Positions 34,105 through 43,110 of a stretch of DNA of 64,000 bases are shown here, in pieces (position 1 is the first letter of the stretch; the number at the start of each line of letters is the position of its first letter). The stretch is from Streptomyces sp. NRRL B-3428 (GTDB taxonomy: Bacteria > Actinomycetota > Actinomycetes > Streptomycetales > Streptomycetaceae). The stretch lies in assembly GCA_000721375.1 (NCBI GenBank), contig JOGW01000013.1, positions 124,001-188,000 of the forward strand, in the 5' to 3' direction. The position numbers and the translations under genes are program-made. A model generated the notes under the pieces. That model was not told where the DNA came from. It ran no database searches and saw nothing but the letters and a program-made list of their open reading frames with translations.

Positions 34105-35109
34105 GTGCGTACCGAACAAAACCTCACCCGTCTGGACCGGCTCTTCGCCCGTCTGGACCGTGAGCCTGAGCGGCCGCAGAACCTTGATGTTCCGCGGATG
34201 AGCCCGCACCGGATCGTGCTTCTCGGCTCGACTCTGGTGTTCTACGGGCTCATCATCGTGGCGGTCATCAACACCTCCTGGCTCGTCAGGCTCGACTGGC
34301 AGCTGATGTTCTTCCGGCCGTACGAGCAGTGGTCCGGGCTGCACGCCTGGATCGACTACTACGTGGTGCTCGGCCAGCGCGGCCCCACCGCCGTGATGGT
34401 CCTGGCCTGGCTGGGCTGGCGCTCCTGGCGGCAGCACACCCTGCGGCCGCTGCTGATGCTCGGCACGTCGTTGCTGCTGCTCAACATCACGGTGGGCGCC
34501 GCCAAGATCGGTATGGGGCGGCTCGGTCCGCACTACGCCACCGCCATCGGCTCCAACGAGATGTGGCACTTCGGAGCCGGCGACATATTCCCCTCAGGAC
34601 ACACCGCCAACGCGGTCGTGACCTGGGGAATCCTGGCCTATCTGGCCTCGAGCCAGCGCACCCGCCGCTACCTGTCGGCCATCTCCGCGATCGTGGCGCT
34701 CGGCGTCGGACTCAGCACCGTCTACCTCGGTACGCACTGGCTCAGCGATGTGATGCTGGGCTGGGCCGCGGGCCTGCTGATCCTGCTGGCGCTGCCGTGG
34801 TTCGAGCCGCTGGTCGCCAAGGCCGAGGCCGCGATCTTCGCGCTGCGCGACCGGATCCGTGAGCGCCGGGCCGTTTTGGCCCCCGTTCCCACCGCGGTGC
34901 CCGCCCTGTTCCCGCAGCGCACGCCCGCCGACAACGAGGTGCCGACCGCACGCGAGCCGGTGGCCGCGACCGTCCACCCGGCCCGTCAGCTGCGCACCCA
35001 CGCGGTCCGCACGGAGCGCACACCCGTCACACCGGTCGGCGGCCGCCGGCCGCCGCATCCGGAGCGGGTCGCCCGCTCCACCTCGGCAAGCCCGGTCACG
35101 GGCGGCTGA
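34105..35109 (+). CDS. PAP2-family membrane phosphatase
   Basis: This 334-residue membrane protein has six helices in about 35-245, followed by a 90-residue Pro/Arg/Thr-rich cytoplasmic tail. The PAP2 phosphatase triad is present: motif 1 KIGMGRLGP (a K-x5-R-x-P variant), motif 2 FPSGHTANA with the catalytic His, and motif 3 STVYLGTHWLSDVMLG. It should remove phosphate from a lipid such as undecaprenyl pyrophosphate or phosphatidic acid. The GTG start lies only 5 nt after GTAACGTCG, so the message may be leaderless. A terminator follows the gene. Confidence 0.88.
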   Translation: MRTEQNLTRLDRLFARLDREPERPQNLDVPRMSPHRIVLLGSTLVFYGLIIVAVINTSWLVRLDWQLMFFRPYEQWSGLHAWIDYYVVLGQRGPTAVMVLAWLGWRSWRQHTLRPLLMLGTSLLLLNITVGAAKIGMGRLGPHYATAIGSNEMWHFGAGDIFPSGHTANAVVTWGILAYLASSQRTRRYLSAISAIVALGVGLSTVYLGTHWLSDVMLGWAAGLLILLALPWFEPLVAKAEAAIFALRDRIRERRAVLAPVPTAVPALFPQRTPADNEVPTAREPVAATVHPARQLRTHAVRTERTPVTPVGGRRPPHPERVARSTSASPVTGG

Positions 35110-35168
35110 GCGTTCCAGCAGGAACCCGAAGGCAGCGGGGGCGGTACGCACAACCTCCCCGCGAAGCG

Positions 35169-35202
35169 AAGGCCCCGGCTCGATCCGTCGAGCCGGGGCC
35201 TT
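35169..35202. terminator. bidirectional terminator hairpin
   Basis: A perfect 15-bp stem (AAGGCCCCGGCTCGA and its complement) with a 4-nt loop ends in TTT. It separates the PAP2 gene from the convergent inhibitor gene. Confidence 0.9.
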
Positions 35203-35221
35203 TGCCGTACGACAACGGGCC

Positions 35222-35434
35222 TCAGCCCTTCCAGCAGCGCGTCACCGAGCCGTCCGTGACCTCGAAGTTCAGCCGTCCCTCGAGGTACTCCATGGTGATG
35301 ATGGCGCCGGGCGGCAGCGATCTCACGGTGCGCCAGCCCTGCTCGCGGGCCCGCTGCTCCGCGTGTTGCGCGTTGAGGCCGACGTAGGTCTCGGGGTTGT
35401 CGGATCCCGCTCCGGGCGGGGATATCGGTGCCAT
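35222..35434 (-). CDS. I78-type peptidase inhibitor-like protein (70 aa)
   Basis: This short protein has the inhibitor I78 pattern: an N-terminal helix, then RTVRSLPPGAIITMEYLEGR followed by LNFEVTDGSVTRCW. In the known family the P-G segment and the R-L-N-x2-x-D line form the inhibitory loop and core strand. It lacks a recognisable signal peptide from the ATG at 35434, so it may act in the cytoplasm unless a longer form is used. The proteases it might control are not obvious; two secreted S1 proteases are encoded 10 kb away. Confidence 0.72.
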   Translation of the reverse strand: MAPISPPGAGSDNPETYVGLNAQHAEQRAREQGWRTVRSLPPGAIITMEYLEGRLNFEVTDGSVTRCWKG

Positions 35435-35888
35435 ACGGCCACCGTAGGCGCCCGTGCGCCGCAGTGGGAACCGGATCGCGAAGGTCCGGGAAACGGCCCG
35501 CTCAGTGGGCACCAAGCGTCACCTGTCCCCCTGCGGTCACGCTTGTGTCACAGCTTCACCACACGGGTTTATCCCCCGACTCTTCACACGAACGAGGGGT
35601 TCCGAATTGCCCGTACGGGTACTCGGAATGGTCTGTCGTTTCCCGGTGAATTCCGGCGGGCGGGCACCCGTGATTGTTCCGTGATTACCGATCCCGGCGC
35701 CCTGCCGGGGACTTGACGGTCCATGGGGAATTCATGGTTCCCGTACACAATCTCCCGATCCCGCGTACTCGCGTGTGCACGCCCCCTGTTGGAGTCGGGT
35801 GGAACGCGAGCATCATGGCGAGTGCTCCAGGGCCTGTCTCGTGGATCAGGCCTCCAGGCCCGGAACGTGACGACGCGAGGGGGCACCG
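35435..35888. other. long non-coding region upstream of the orphan ctaD
   Basis: This 454-bp gap lies between divergent genes. I see no credible coding frame. It contains a nested inverted repeat at 35600-35628 (TTCCGA...TCGGAA around CCCGTACGGG). It also contains an 11-bp-phased direct repeat CCGTGATT at 35668-35675 and 35679-35686, the kind of spacing used by OmpR-type regulators. Either could be an operator or part of a structured leader for ctaD. Confidence 0.5.
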
Positions 35889-37592
35889 ATGGGGACGGAC
35901 ACCGTGCAGGAGGTCGCTGATGCGGCTCCGGTGCGTCGGCCGGGACGGATCATCGTCGACTGGCTGACGACCACGGACCACAAGAAGATCGGGCATCTCT
36001 ACCTGATCACCTCGTTCGTCTTCTTCCTCATCGCCGGTCTGATGGCCCTGATGATGCGGGCCGAACTCGCCCGCCCCGGGCTCCAGCTGATGAGCAACAA
36101 CGAGTTCAACCAGGCGTTCACCATGCACGGCACGATCATGCTGCTGCTCTTCGCGACGCCGACCTTCGCGGGGTTCGCCAACGAGATCATGCCGCTGCAG
36201 ATCGGCTCGCCCGATGTGGCCTTCCCTCGGCTGAACATGCTCTCGTACTGGCTCTTCCTGTTCGGCGGCCTGATTGTGCTCGGCTCGCTGCTCGTGCCTT
36301 CGGGGCCGGCCAACTTCGGCTGGTTCGCCTACGCGCCGCTCAACAGCCTGGAGCGCTCCCCCGGCATCGGCGCCGACATGTGGATCATGGGCCTGGCGCT
36401 CTCCGGCTTCGGCACGATCCTCGGCGCGGTGAACTTCCTGACGACGATCATCGGGATGCGCGCGCCGGGCATGACCATGTTCCGTATGCCGGTCTTCACG
36501 TGGAACGTGCTCTTCACGTCGATCCTCGTGCTGATCGCGTTTCCCGTGCTCGCTGCCGCGCTGCTCGTCCTGGAGGCCGACCGGCGGTTCGGGTCCGTGG
36601 TGTTCGAGGCGGAGTGGGGCGGTGCGCTGCTCTGGCAGCACCTGTTCTGGTTCTTCGGGCATCCGGAGGTCTACATCATCGCGCTGCCGTTCTTCGGCAT
36701 CATCACGGAGATCATCCCGGTGTTCAGCCGCAAGCCGATCTTCGGCTACATGACGCTGGTGGGCGCGACGGCCACCATCACCGGTCTGTCGGTGGTCGTC
36801 TGGGCGCACCACATGTTCGCGACGGGCGCGGTGCTCCTTCCGTTCTTCTCGTTCATGTCGTTCCTGATCGCGGTGCCGACGGGAGTGAAGTTCTTCAACT
36901 GGACCGGGACGATGCTCAAGGGGTCACTGAGCTTCGAGACACCGATGCTCTGGGCGATCGGCTTCCTGGTGTCGTTCCTGTTCGGCGGTCTGACCGGGGT
37001 GATCCTCGCGTCGCCGCCGATGGACTTCCACGTCACCGACTCGTACTTCGTCGTCGCGCACTTCCACTACGTGGTCTTCGGCACCGTCGTCTTCGCGACC
37101 TTCGGCGGCTTCTACTTCTGGTGGCCGAAGTTCACCGGCAAACTGCTCGACGAACGCCTCGGGAAGATGCACTTCTGGACGCTCTTCGTCGGCTTCCACA
37201 CCACGTTCCTCGTCCAGCACTGGCTGGGCGCGGAGGGGATGCCGAGGCGGGTGGCCGACTATCTGGCGGCCGACGGGTTCACGGCGCTCAACACGATCTC
37301 CTCGATCGGCGCCTTCCTGCTCGGCCTGTCGACGCTGCCGTTCCTCTACAACGTCTGGAAGACGACGAAGTACGCGCCGAAGGTCGAAGTGGACGACCCC
37401 TGGGGCTACGGGCGTTCGCTTGAGTGGACGACCTCGTGTCCGCCACCGCGGCACAACTTCGTCACCCTGCCCCGGATCCGCTCGGAGTCCCCGGCGTTCG
37501 ATCTCCATCATCCGGAGTACGCGGCGTATCGGCGTCCGACGACACCGCAGCCCGTTCCAGAGCCCGAGTCAGAAGATCCCGGCTCCGCGTGA
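35889..37592 (+). CDS. ctaD: cytochrome c oxidase subunit I, orphan copy
   Basis: This 567-residue heme-copper oxidase subunit has twelve helices. Heme and copper ligands are present: His in FTMHGTIML, the His-Tyr pair in FFGHPEVYI (near residue 258), the double His in [10 protein letters not shown] and HFHYVVFG. The D-channel region and K-channel Lys (TGVKFFNW) fit an A-type proton-pumping oxidase. It reduces oxygen to water at the end of the respiratory chain. No ctaC, ctaE or ctaF gene is beside it, so it is probably a second copy that borrows other subunits. Its last 131 nt overlap the convergent WYL gene. Confidence 0.93.
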   Translation: MGTDTVQEVADAAPVRRPGRIIVDWLTTTDHKKIGHLYLITSFVFFLIAGLMALMMRAELARPGLQLMSNNEFNQAFTMHGTIMLLLFATPTFAGFANEIMPLQIGSPDVAFPRLNMLSYWLFLFGGLIVLGSLLVPSGPANFGWFAYAPLNSLERSPGIGADMWIMGLALSGFGTILGAVNFLTTIIGMRAPGMTMFRMPVFTWNVLFTSILVLIAFPVLAAALLVLEADRRFGSVVFEAEWGGALLWQHLFWFFGHPEVYIIALPFFGIITEIIPVFSRKPIFGYMTLVGATATITGLSVVVWAHHMFATGAVLLPFFSFMSFLIAVPTGVKFFNWTGTMLKGSLSFETPMLWAIGFLVSFLFGGLTGVILASPPMDFHVTDSYFVVAHFHYVVFGTVVFATFGGFYFWWPKFTGKLLDERLGKMHFWTLFVGFHTTFLVQHWLGAEGMPRRVADYLAADGFTALNTISSIGAFLLGLSTLPFLYNVWKTTKYAPKVEVDDPWGYGRSLEWTTSCPPPRHNFVTLPRIRSESPAFDLHHPEYAAYRRPTTPQPVPEPESEDPGSA

Positions 37593-38511
37593 TGTGCTCG
37601 TTCAGCTCGTCGGGCGCGAGCACCTCGAACTCGTAGCCCATGAGCATCACGTGGATGACCATGACGTCCAGGCTCAGGGCGCCGGTGTGCAGGACGCAGG
37701 TGCTCGCCGTCTCCGCTTCGAGCGTGCCGGCGGACGGTGAGATCCGCTGCTCGGCCTCCGCGAGCGGTACGTGCAGACGGATCGTGGCGTGGGCGTCGTA
37801 ACCCCTGGTCGAGACGCCCTTGGAGACATACGCGGCGAGGTCGTCGGCGGGTGGTTCGCGCGGTTCGAAGCGCGGGCCGTGCGGGGGCTTGGGCGTGATG
37901 CGGTCGGCGCGGAACGTACGCCAGTCGCCGCGGTCCACGTCCCAGGCGACCAGATACCAGCGGCGCTCGGTGCAGACCAAGCGGTGCGGTTCGACGATAC
38001 GGCGGGTGGAAGTGCCGCTGTGGTCGCGGTACTCGAAGCGCAGCCGTTCGCTGTCGCGGCAGACGCCCGCGAGTTCGGTGAGTACGGAGGGGTCCACGGC
38101 CGAGGCCTGGGGCGAGCGGAGCATGGGCACGGTGAACGCGTTGAGGGTGCTCACTCTGCGGCGCAGACGGTTGGGAAGGACCTGCTCCAGCTTGGCGAGG
38201 GCCCGTACCGAGGTCTCGCCGATGCCTTCGACGCCCTGCCCTGCCGCCGAGCGCAGGCCCACCGCCACGGCCACCGCCTCCTCGTCGTCGAGCAGGAGCG
38301 GGGGCATCTCGGCGCCGACGCCGAGCTGGTAGCCGCCGCCGGTGCCGGGTGAGGCGTTCACGGGGTAGCCGAGTTCGCGCAGCCGGTCGACGTCACGGCG
38401 GACCGTGCGCGGGGTGACGCCGAGGCGGCTCGCGAGGTCGGAGCCGGACCACTCCCGATGCGCCTGCAGCAGGGAGAGCAGCTTCAACAAGCGGGCCGAG
38501 GTCTCGAGCAT
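37462..38511 (-). CDS. WYL-domain transcriptional regulator (YafY-type)
   Basis: This 349-residue protein has an HTH_11 winged helix at the N-terminus ([28 protein letters not shown]). The central WYL domain has [22 protein letters not shown], and the C-terminal extension is WCX-like. WYL domains bind ligands such as nucleotides or DNA ends. It is divergent from the epoxide hydrolase gene 109 bp away, its likely target. The final 30 residues are Pro/Thr/Gly/Asp low complexity and lie in the segment that overlaps the end of ctaD. Confidence 0.9.
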   Translation of the reverse strand: MLETSARLLKLLSLLQAHREWSGSDLASRLGVTPRTVRRDVDRLRELGYPVNASPGTGGGYQLGVGAEMPPLLLDDEEAVAVAVGLRSAAGQGVEGIGETSVRALAKLEQVLPNRLRRRVSTLNAFTVPMLRSPQASAVDPSVLTELAGVCRDSERLRFEYRDHSGTSTRRIVEPHRLVCTERRWYLVAWDVDRGDWRTFRADRITPKPPHGPRFEPREPPADDLAAYVSKGVSTRGYDAHATIRLHVPLAEAEQRISPSAGTLEAETASTCVLHTGALSLDVMVIHVMLMGYEFEVLAPDELNEHITRSRDLLTRALERAAVSSDADTPRTPDDGDRTPGTPSGSGAG

Positions 38512-38620
38512 GGCCCTGAGTCTGCCATCGTCCTACGCCGAGTTGATGACCTTGGCTGCATGCGGGTTCTACGTCTTCTCGAGGACTGTAGTTGTCCGCA
38601 ACCGCCGCTAGTTTGTGGGC

Positions 38621-39796
38621 ATGGCTCAGACAAGCGCACCCTCGCAGATCGAACCCTTCCGGATCGACATACCGCAGGCGCAGCTCGACGATCTGCGCAC
38701 CCGGCTCGAGATGACCCGCTGGCCCGACGAACTCCCGGGCGCGGGCTGGAACTACGGAGCCTCGCTGCCGTATGTGAAGTCGCTCGCCGAGTACTGGCGC
38801 ACCGGCTACGACTGGCGCAAGCACGAGGCACGGATCAATGAACTCCCGCAGTTCACCACGGAGATCGACGGCGCCCGCGTGCACTTCCTGCATGTCCGCT
38901 CGCCCGAGCCGGACGCGATGCCACTGATCCTCACGCACGGCTGGCCGGGTTCGATCGTCGAGTTCCTGGAGCTCGTCGGCCCGCTCAGCGACCCGCGCGC
39001 CCATGGCGGCGATCCGGCGGACGCCTTCCATGTGGTGGTGCCCTCGATCCCCGGTTTCGGCTTCTCCGGACCCACCGCCGACAAGGGCTGGAACGCCACC
39101 CGGGTCGCGCAGGCCTGGCATCAGCTGATGCTGCGTCTGGGATACGAGCGCTACGCCGCCCAGGGCGGCGACCTCGGCGCGATCATCTCGCCGACGCTCG
39201 GGCGGATCGAGCCCGAGGCGGTGCTCGGTGTGCATCTCAACGCCGCCTCGGTGGGGTTCATCCCGCTCGGTCCGGTCTCCGACGAGTTCAAGGCGGAGCT
39301 GAGCGAGAAGGATCTGGCGCGGCTCGACAAGATCGCCTGGTTCACGGGTGAGGGCTTCGGCTACAACAAGCTGCAGTCCACGCGCCCGCAGACCCTCGCG
39401 TACAGCCTCAGCGACTCGCCCGTCGGCCAACTCGCCTGGATCATCGAGAAGTTCAAGGAGTGGACCCATCCGTCCGCCGAGCTGCCCGAGGACGCGGTCG
39501 ACCGGGACACGCTGCTGACCAACGTGATGTTCTACTGGCTGACCAACACGGGCGGCTCGTCGGCGCGGATGTACTACGAGAACACCCACCGCCTCGACTG
39601 GTTCCCCGCCACTCCCTCCACGGTGCCCACCGGGGTCGCCAACTTCCATGAGGATCCGGCGATCCGCCGGTGGGCCGAGGACCTGAACAACATCACGCAC
39701 TGGACCGAGTACGAGCAGGGCGGGCACTTCGCCGCTCTGGAGGCACCGCAGGAACTGCTCGGTGACATCAGGCAGTTCTTCCGTACGCTGCGCTAA
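38621..39796 (+). CDS. epoxide hydrolase, alpha/beta fold with EHN domain
   Basis: This 391-residue enzyme has the N-terminal epoxide-hydrolase domain (about 10-110: [20 protein letters not shown], then [13 protein letters not shown]). The alpha/beta core follows with the oxyanion motif HGWPGS, the nucleophile Asp near residue 184 in QGGDLGAII, and the catalytic His near 368 in QGGHFAALE. It should open epoxides to diols, like microsomal epoxide hydrolases. The ATG at 38621 is chosen over a GTG six bases upstream. It is divergent from a WYL regulator. The end overlaps the convergent gene by 4 nt. Confidence 0.92.
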   Translation: MAQTSAPSQIEPFRIDIPQAQLDDLRTRLEMTRWPDELPGAGWNYGASLPYVKSLAEYWRTGYDWRKHEARINELPQFTTEIDGARVHFLHVRSPEPDAMPLILTHGWPGSIVEFLELVGPLSDPRAHGGDPADAFHVVVPSIPGFGFSGPTADKGWNATRVAQAWHQLMLRLGYERYAAQGGDLGAIISPTLGRIEPEAVLGVHLNAASVGFIPLGPVSDEFKAELSEKDLARLDKIAWFTGEGFGYNKLQSTRPQTLAYSLSDSPVGQLAWIIEKFKEWTHPSAELPEDAVDRDTLLTNVMFYWLTNTGGSSARMYYENTHRLDWFPATPSTVPTGVANFHEDPAIRRWAEDLNNITHWTEYEQGGHFAALEAPQELLGDIRQFFRTLR

Positions 39797-40617
39797 CTCT
39801 CGGCGGTCACCCGGATCGAGAGATCGTTGTCGATGGTGTAGTACGGCTCGGCCTTGGCCGGGCCGTACTCGCCGTTCACCTGTCGCGGCGGGTAGGTGAA
39901 GACCGGCTTCTTGTCGGCCACGTCGTCGAGCAGCCGCCCGACCCGCACCCGGGGCCCCTGCTCACCCGTCGGCCGCAGCCGCAGATCCCAGAATCCGGCC
40001 TTGAGACCGTGATACGTCAGGACGGCCGTGAACTCGTCGCCGGTCACGGTCAGTTCGGCGTGCAGTGCCGGCTCGTCGCTGCCGCGCGGGTCCACCTCCA
40101 GATACGCGCCGTCGGTGAACTCGGCGGCGTACAGCCGCCCCTTGAGCGTGAAACGGTCCTCGCCGACCGCGAGTTCACCCGCCTCCGCGTGCGGTCCCCG
40201 CTGCCAGGCACGCACCGCGAGATGGCCTTCCTTCGTCGGATACGGGATACGGACGCGCAGCGGGCTCTCGTCCGGCGCGGGCGCACGGTCGAGGAGGGCC
40301 CGCAGATCGTTCACACCCGGCAGCACCCTGACCGGTTCCTCGTCATCCAGCTCAAGGAACACCTCCCAGCGGCCCTCGCGCAGTTCGGCCTCCACGGGCA
40401 GCTCCGCCCGCAGCCGCCCCGCCGGCTCCTCGACCAGCGGCAGCCGCTCCTCGTGCGTGAACTGCTCCCCCCTGCGCCGTCTCAGGAGCAGACCGGCCCG
40501 TCTGCCCAAGGCTTCCGGCCGCGTGAGCTCGAAGGTGATCCCACCGCGCCGATCGGCCACGCAGTAGGCGCGCAGATCGCTGCTCAGGGCGGTCGGAGTC
40601 AATGACGTCGTCTTCAT
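39793..40617 (-). CDS. hypothetical protein coupled to the GT4 gene
   Basis: This soluble 274-residue protein is predicted to be beta-rich. It shows no signal, membrane segment or catalytic motif that I recognise. It contains repeated blocks with the flavour of a carbohydrate-associated beta domain ([19 protein letters not shown], then [20 protein letters not shown]). It ends [12 protein letters not shown]. Its ATG overlaps the stop of the upstream glycosyltransferase, so the two are translated together. By position it probably helps make or attach a surface glycan. Confidence 0.65.
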   Translation of the reverse strand: MKTTSLTPTALSSDLRAYCVADRRGGITFELTRPEALGRRAGLLLRRRRGEQFTHEERLPLVEEPAGRLRAELPVEAELREGRWEVFLELDDEEPVRVLPGVNDLRALLDRAPAPDESPLRVRIPYPTKEGHLAVRAWQRGPHAEAGELAVGEDRFTLKGRLYAAEFTDGAYLEVDPRGSDEPALHAELTVTGDEFTAVLTYHGLKAGFWDLRLRPTGEQGPRVRVGRLLDDVADKKPVFTYPPRQVNGEYGPAKAEPYYTIDNDLSIRVTAES

Positions 40618-41903
40618 GCCGCCCTCCTCAACGCCGCGCGCAGACCGTGCCGTTGCACATAGCCCACGCCCTGGCGCACCGTGCCCGCCACGTTCCTGAC
40701 CGAGTACGTCCGGCCCACCAGCGAGCCGCGGGCCCGGTGGGCGCCGGAGCGCAACGGGCTGCGGTGCGTCACGAGTTCGGTCAGGAGCCGGTCGTAGCGC
40801 TCCCCGATTCTCGCCGGGTCGTAGCGTCGTGCGCGCTCCTTGGCCGCCCGGCCCATCTCGGCGCGCTTGTCGTCGTCATTGATCAGGGAGAGCAGTGCGG
40901 CTCCCATCGCGTCCGCGTTGCCGTTCGGTACGAGCTGCCCGTCCACTCCGGGCGCGATGATCTCGCCCGGCCCGTGCGGGCAGTCGGTGGCCACCACCGG
41001 CAGGCCGGCCCGCATCGCCTCGACGATGGTCATCCCGAACGGCTCGAAGCTGGAGGAGACAGCGGCGATGGACCCCTTGGTCCACTCCGGTTCGATAGGG
41101 CTGACCGCGCCCATCAGGAAGACGTGGTTGTACAGACCGAGCCGTCCGATCAGCTCCCGCAGCCCGGGCTTCTCCACTCCCCCGCCGTAGATCCGCAGCC
41201 GCCAGTCCGGCCGCTCTTCGACCACCCGCGCGAAGGCACGTATGAGCAGGTCATAGCGTTTCATCGGGGTCAGCCTGCCCGCGGCGAGCACCCACTTGCC
41301 GCGGCCGTCCGCAGGCTCGAGGCCGGGGTCGGGCACCGAGTTGGGCACGGATTCGACCCGTACGCCGGGCAGCCACAGCTTGCGGTAGTCGCGGGCGTCC
41401 TTCTCGGTCACCGTGATCAGCGCGTCGAGGCGCGGATAGGCGGCCCGCAGCTCACGCTGCAGCCGGGGCGAGTGCGTGGAGTAGGTCAGATGCTCCTGGC
41501 CCAGGAGCACCGGGCCGCGGGGAGGCTGCCGGACGAGATGGGTGTTGAGTCCGGGGCGGGTGCCGATGACCACATCCGTTTCCGTCCGGGCGAGGAAGTC
41601 GCCGATGCGCCGGTCGGTCAGCCGGCTGTAGCGCTCGTACGGGCCGTCGTGGCGCGCGAAGTAGCGCGAGGGCTGCTTGTGCTCGGGGTCGTCGCCTTCG
41701 AAGGTCGACTCCTGTTTGCGCATATCGACGAGGTAGCTCAGCGGAACCTTTCCGTCCGGCGCGAGCAGGGGCTTGTCGCGGGTCCGGAAAACCGAGACGA
41801 CCTCCACATCGTGCTGCTGGGCGAGTTGTTCCGCCAGGTTGAAGGTGGTCCTGATCGTCCCCCCTATGCCATAAGCGCTATTGATCAGGAATGTGATGCG
41901 CAT
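40614..41903 (-). CDS. glycosyltransferase family 4
   Basis: This 429-residue GT-B glycosyltransferase has the N-terminal start MRITFLINSAYGIGGTIRT, the usual acceptor-side G-G loop. The C-terminal donor domain has LAAGRLTPMKRYDLLIRAFA and GRLGLYNHVFLMG, and the nucleotide-sugar site SSFEPFGMTIVEAMRAGLPV carries the E-x7-E motif. The ATG at 41903 is the natural start. It should add a sugar from a nucleotide donor to a surface polymer, teichoic-type glycan or lipid. It is divergent from an FkbM methyltransferase across a 210-bp gap rich in inverted repeats. Confidence 0.92.
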   Translation of the reverse strand: MRITFLINSAYGIGGTIRTTFNLAEQLAQQHDVEVVSVFRTRDKPLLAPDGKVPLSYLVDMRKQESTFEGDDPEHKQPSRYFARHDGPYERYSRLTDRRIGDFLARTETDVVIGTRPGLNTHLVRQPPRGPVLLGQEHLTYSTHSPRLQRELRAAYPRLDALITVTEKDARDYRKLWLPGVRVESVPNSVPDPGLEPADGRGKWVLAAGRLTPMKRYDLLIRAFARVVEERPDWRLRIYGGGVEKPGLRELIGRLGLYNHVFLMGAVSPIEPEWTKGSIAAVSSSFEPFGMTIVEAMRAGLPVVATDCPHGPGEIIAPGVDGQLVPNGNADAMGAALLSLINDDDKRAEMGRAAKERARRYDPARIGERYDRLLTELVTHRSPLRSGAHRARGSLVGRTYSVRNVAGTVRQGVGYVQRHGLRAALRRAA

Positions 41904-42013
41904 GCGTCCCCAAGGTCCCCGTTTCTCCGCGGACATCCGGCTTTCCCCTCCCCGATGCCCGCCTGACATGACGTCTGACGTCTGAATACCTGGGCGGGTT
42001 GGGCTCCGCAAGA

Positions 42014-42067
42014 AGGTTGTTTCCCAACCGTTGGATCTTTGTTAGCCGGAATATGGAACTCCATTCC
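42014..42067. promoter_or_regulatory. cluster of inverted repeats between GT4 and FkbM genes
   Basis: GGTTG-N5-CAACC overlaps CCAACCGTTGG (42024-42034), so the central arm can pair either way. A further imperfect palindrome, GGAATATGGAACTCCATTCC, lies at 42048-42067. The position between divergent genes suggests a shared operator or alternative leader folds. Confidence 0.4.
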
Positions 42068-42113
42068 TTCTGATCCCCTCCTCGACGGCTGACTCCTCTG
42101 CCAGGGTGGGCCC

Positions 42114-43073
42114 ATGACGACCCTTTTCCGACGACTGCTCGACACGCTCCCTCGGTTCGGTGTTCATGTGCTCGATCTGGAACCGGGAGCCGCCGTGATC
42201 TCACGCCGCGGTGCACACCGGCGGATTCCCATGGGGTCCGGGGCAGATCTCGTGGTGCGTGATTCGGGGAACTGGCAGCAGTCCAAGCTCGGCGCCACCG
42301 GGGCCCATCTGCTGCTGCAGACCGGCCAGGAGACACAGGACGAGCGGGCCTTCCAGCTCGCGGCGGCGCAGTATCTCTGCCATCACCACGTGGCCGGCAT
42401 TCTGGATCAGTACGGCGTGAACTGCGTATTCGACGTGGGCGCCAATACGGGGCAATACGCAAGGCATCTGCGCCGGTCCGGATACAAAGGGCGCATCGTC
42501 TCTTTCGAGCCCGTATCGGCCACCTTCGAGAAGCTGCGCGCCGCCGCCGAGAAAGATCCCGAATGGCAGGTCCACAACTGCGCCCTGGGCTCCGAAGAAG
42601 GCACCAGCACGATCCATGTCGACTGGAACACCATGAACTCGCTGCTCCCGCCGAGCGAGTACGGCCGCGGCCGTTACCAGCGATTCAAGAAGGGCCGCAC
42701 CGAGGAGATCAGCATTCGCCGCCTTGACGGGGTGATCGACGAGGCCCTGAAGGGAATCGCCGATCCGCGCCCGTATCTGAAAATGGACACGCAGGGATTC
42801 GACCTGCAGGTCTTCGAGGGCGGCGGACAGCGGATCGACGAATTCGTCGGGCTGCAGTCCGAGGTGGCCCCGCTCCGGTTGTACGAGGGCAGCCCGGCCA
42901 TGGCCGAGTCGATCGCCGCGTACGAAGCGCGGGGTTTCGGCATCAGCGGGATGTACCCGGTGACGCGGGAGGCGACGACCGGGCGTGTGGTCGAGTTCGA
43001 CTGCGTGATGGTGCGGGCCGAGGCGGCGCCCGGGGCTGCGCCCTCCCCGAAGAAGGAGACGCAGGCTTCGTGA
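42114..43073 (+). CDS. FkbM family methyltransferase
   Basis: This 319-residue SAM-dependent methyltransferase has the FkbM core at about 95-270. The SAM motif is CVFDVGANTGQYARHL, followed by GRIVSFEPVSATFEKL, and later the LKMDTQGFDLQVFEGG line typical of the family. FkbM enzymes O-methylate sugars or polyketides. The N-terminal 90 residues are an extra domain unrelated to SAM binding. Next to a GT4 enzyme, methylation of a surface glycan is the likeliest job. A GC-rich hairpin follows the stop codon. Confidence 0.88.
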   Translation: MTTLFRRLLDTLPRFGVHVLDLEPGAAVISRRGAHRRIPMGSGADLVVRDSGNWQQSKLGATGAHLLLQTGQETQDERAFQLAAAQYLCHHHVAGILDQYGVNCVFDVGANTGQYARHLRRSGYKGRIVSFEPVSATFEKLRAAAEKDPEWQVHNCALGSEEGTSTIHVDWNTMNSLLPPSEYGRGRYQRFKKGRTEEISIRRLDGVIDEALKGIADPRPYLKMDTQGFDLQVFEGGGQRIDEFVGLQSEVAPLRLYEGSPAMAESIAAYEARGFGISGMYPVTREATTGRVVEFDCVMVRAEAAPGAAPSPKKETQAS

Positions 43074-43080
43074 CGAGGGT

Positions 43081-43102
43081 GGGGCCCCGGCCTCGGGGCC
43101 CC
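43081..43102. terminator. short GC hairpin between convergent genes
   Basis: GGGGCCCC repeats separated by 6 nt form an 8-bp stem in the 37-bp gap between the FkbM gene and the convergent binding-protein gene. No U-tract follows. Confidence 0.6.
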
Positions 43103-43110
43103 TTCCCCGG

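Noticed and set aside
35584..35886. A 100-codon minus-strand frame upstream of ctaD
   Set aside because: Arg/Pro-rich, no ribosome site, no domain; it covers the ctaD leader.
38512..38620. A palindrome around CTCGAG between the WYL regulator and epoxide hydrolase genes as an operator
   Set aside because: The arms outside the central CTCGAG do not match well enough to call a site, although some operator is likely in this gap.
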